Part shown: positions 62,507 to 64,000 of the stretch, piece after piece
Layout of the letters: each line of letters opens with the position of its first letter
Numbering within the stretch: the first letter of the stretch is position 1
Source: Sinohyriopsis cumingii
Taxonomy: Eukaryota; Mollusca; Bivalvia; Unionida; Unionidae
Reading direction: 5' to 3'
Assembly: GCA_028554795.2 (NCBI GenBank)
Contig: CM068842.1
Coordinates: 25,888,590-25,952,589, forward strand
DNA: 64,000 bases
The notes under the pieces: generated by a model
The model's database searches: none
Seen by the model: only the letters and a program-made list of their open reading frames with translations
What the model was told of the DNA's origin: nothing
Translations under genes and position numbers: made by a program

Positions 62507-63010
62507 AAGTCAAAGTTCTACACCCAATATCATGAACTATGCACTGCAACAAAGTTCTACACCCAATATCATGAACTATGCACTGCAATAGTCAAAGTTC
62601 TACACCCAATATCATGAACTATGCACTGCAACAAAGTTCTACACCCAATATCATGAACTATGCACTGCAACAAAGTTCTACACCCAATATCATGAACTAT
62701 GCACTGCAATAGTCAAAGTTCTACACCCAATATCATGAACTATGCACTGCAACAAAGTTCTACACCCAATATCATGAACTATTAACTGCAATAGTCAAAG
62801 CTGTACACCAAAAATCAAAAACTATGCACTGCAAAAGTCAAAGTTGTACACCCAATATCATAAACTATGCACTGCAATAGAAAAGGTTCTACACCCAGTA
62901 TCATAAACTATGCACTGCAATAGTCAAAGTTCTACACCCAATATCATAAACTATGCACTGCAATAGTCAAAGTTCTACACCCAATATCATAAACTATGCA
63001 CTGCAATAGT
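62507..63010. repeat. Minisatellite with alternating 39- and 43-bp units, about 12 copies
   Basis: Units share AAAGTTCTACACCCAATATC and AACTATGCACTGCAA. The longer form adds TAGTC. Early copies have CATGAAC and later copies CATAAAC, so the array has a polarity of divergence. Confidence 0.95.
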
Positions 63011-64000
63011 GCATCATGTAAAGCTTACAATTTAATGAACATGCATTTCTCAACTTGAAAATGTATCATTCTTTACGTAGTAGTCGTGAAGGCACCACTT
63101 TCAACTTCAAGTGTGACATCATATGACAATACTGGTATTTGTTATCAGACATGTTTGAATCACTAAGACTTGAATAAAAATTTTCTTTGGGTGGTATAGA
63201 TGCTTCCTTCATATCTAATAATGTATTTATCTGGTTAAATATGTAAGTACATGTAATATATCTAGAATATTTGATTGTCTTAATAAAAATGTCATAATTT
63301 AAATTGTTTTGACGGTCACATGAATATGAAGTGATCTAAAAATCTAGTTGTTCTTTTACAGTGATTTCCTTACCATCCTTTGTGAACCCTATCTACTGCT
63401 TCTTTCTTGCATGCATTTGAAATGTATTTGTCATGTTTGTTGGATACATATCAGTTATTTCTTTTTTTACAAACATCTTGCTGAACAGATGACTGTCAAC
63501 ACCGGACAAATTTGAATCAATAGCTGGGTGTAGATTGGGCATCTGAAATTCAAATTACAGTCTCAATGGGCATAACCTCTGCACTTACCCTTTAACTGAT
63601 CATGGTAGCACACTTTGTCTTTAAGGCAATGCCTCATGCACCTCTGGTATTATATATTACTCTTACACAGGTATGACATATTTGTTTAGTAAAAACGTTT
63701 CTCATCTTGATCTAGTAATACGATATTCGCATTTCTCACTCTGATGAAGACTACGATTACATCCTAACCAAACAATTTTAAAACACCAGAATGCAATCTG
63801 TATCTCTGTAAACTATTGGTCTGTTGCAGTTGTGAACTGACTCGGCATGGATATGGAAACATGACATGATGTACTTGGCCACTGTAGCAGCAATATTGGC
63901 TGTCCAAGCCATGATGATAGACAAAGAATATTTTTAAACACACATCTATTTATCATCTTGTGATCCTAAAAAAAAAAATTTTCAAATGGCCACTGCAGTG
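63011..64000. other. Non-coding tract
   Basis: AT-rich DNA to the window end; no gene, RNA or repeat seen apart from short homopolymers. Confidence 0.4.

Overview
The window is nuclear DNA of an invertebrate animal, most likely a mollusc or other lophotrochozoan. This is inferred from long (TA)n, (CA)n and (AAT)n microsatellites, tRNA-headed SINEs, decayed LINE and DIRS-like retroelement pieces, and virus-like integrated elements. No ordinary host gene with recognisable exons was found.

The central feature is a complete Polinton/Maverick (adintovirus-like) element at 19799-40395, 20,597 bp long. It has 354-bp terminal inverted repeats (TIRs) that differ at only about one base, AG...CT ends, and an exact 6-bp target duplication (TAGGAG). 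It carries the full family core, all open: protein-primed DNA polymerase B, integrase with chromodomain, adenain-type protease, packaging ATPase, double-jelly-roll major capsid, penton-like minor capsid, pVI-like and pX-like proteins and a two-helix membrane protein. It also carries accessory genes: two BIR (apoptosis-inhibitor type) genes, a tandem pair sharing an identical 5' end, small membrane and unknown ORFs, and a two-zinc-knuckle protein.

The most exciting observation is that five genes at the two ends of the element (three tandem cassettes at 20.1-22.3 kb, one at 39.0-39.6 kb, one at 39.8-40.0 kb) each end, 23-35 nt after the stop codon, in a perfect copy of the metazoan replication-dependent histone mRNA stem-loop (GGCCCTTTTCAGGGCC or AGCCCTTTTCAGGGCT on the sense strand). 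Each is followed by a purine-rich GAAAAGA block like the U7 snRNA-binding histone downstream element. Other genes of the element have ordinary AATAAA signals. The element therefore seems to carry two mRNA 3'-end classes, one borrowing the host S-phase histone machinery. The outermost stem-loops lie inside the TIRs, so both terminal genes stop there, just inside the host junction. I know of no description of this.

At the left edge (1-1349) is the end of a second, different virus-like element. It has a zinc-ribbon ORF joined by a one-base frame offset at an A8 run to a parvovirus-type phospholipase A2 domain that leaves the window, a divergent A32-like ATPase whose start codon is 5 nt away, and a GC-rich palindromic region bounded by 17-bp inverted repeats.

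Flanks: 1.35-19.8 kb is AT-rich non-coding DNA with microsatellites, minisatellites (including seven perfect copies of a 40-bp unit), two SINEs and a LINE 3' fragment. 40.4-64 kb is similar, with an intact 562-aa transposase-like gene inside inverted repeats (51.8-54.2 kb), a 0.6-kb inverted duplication (55.0 and 57.4-58.05 kb), tandem repeats and a decayed DIRS-type RT-RNase H fragment (60.8-61.4 kb).
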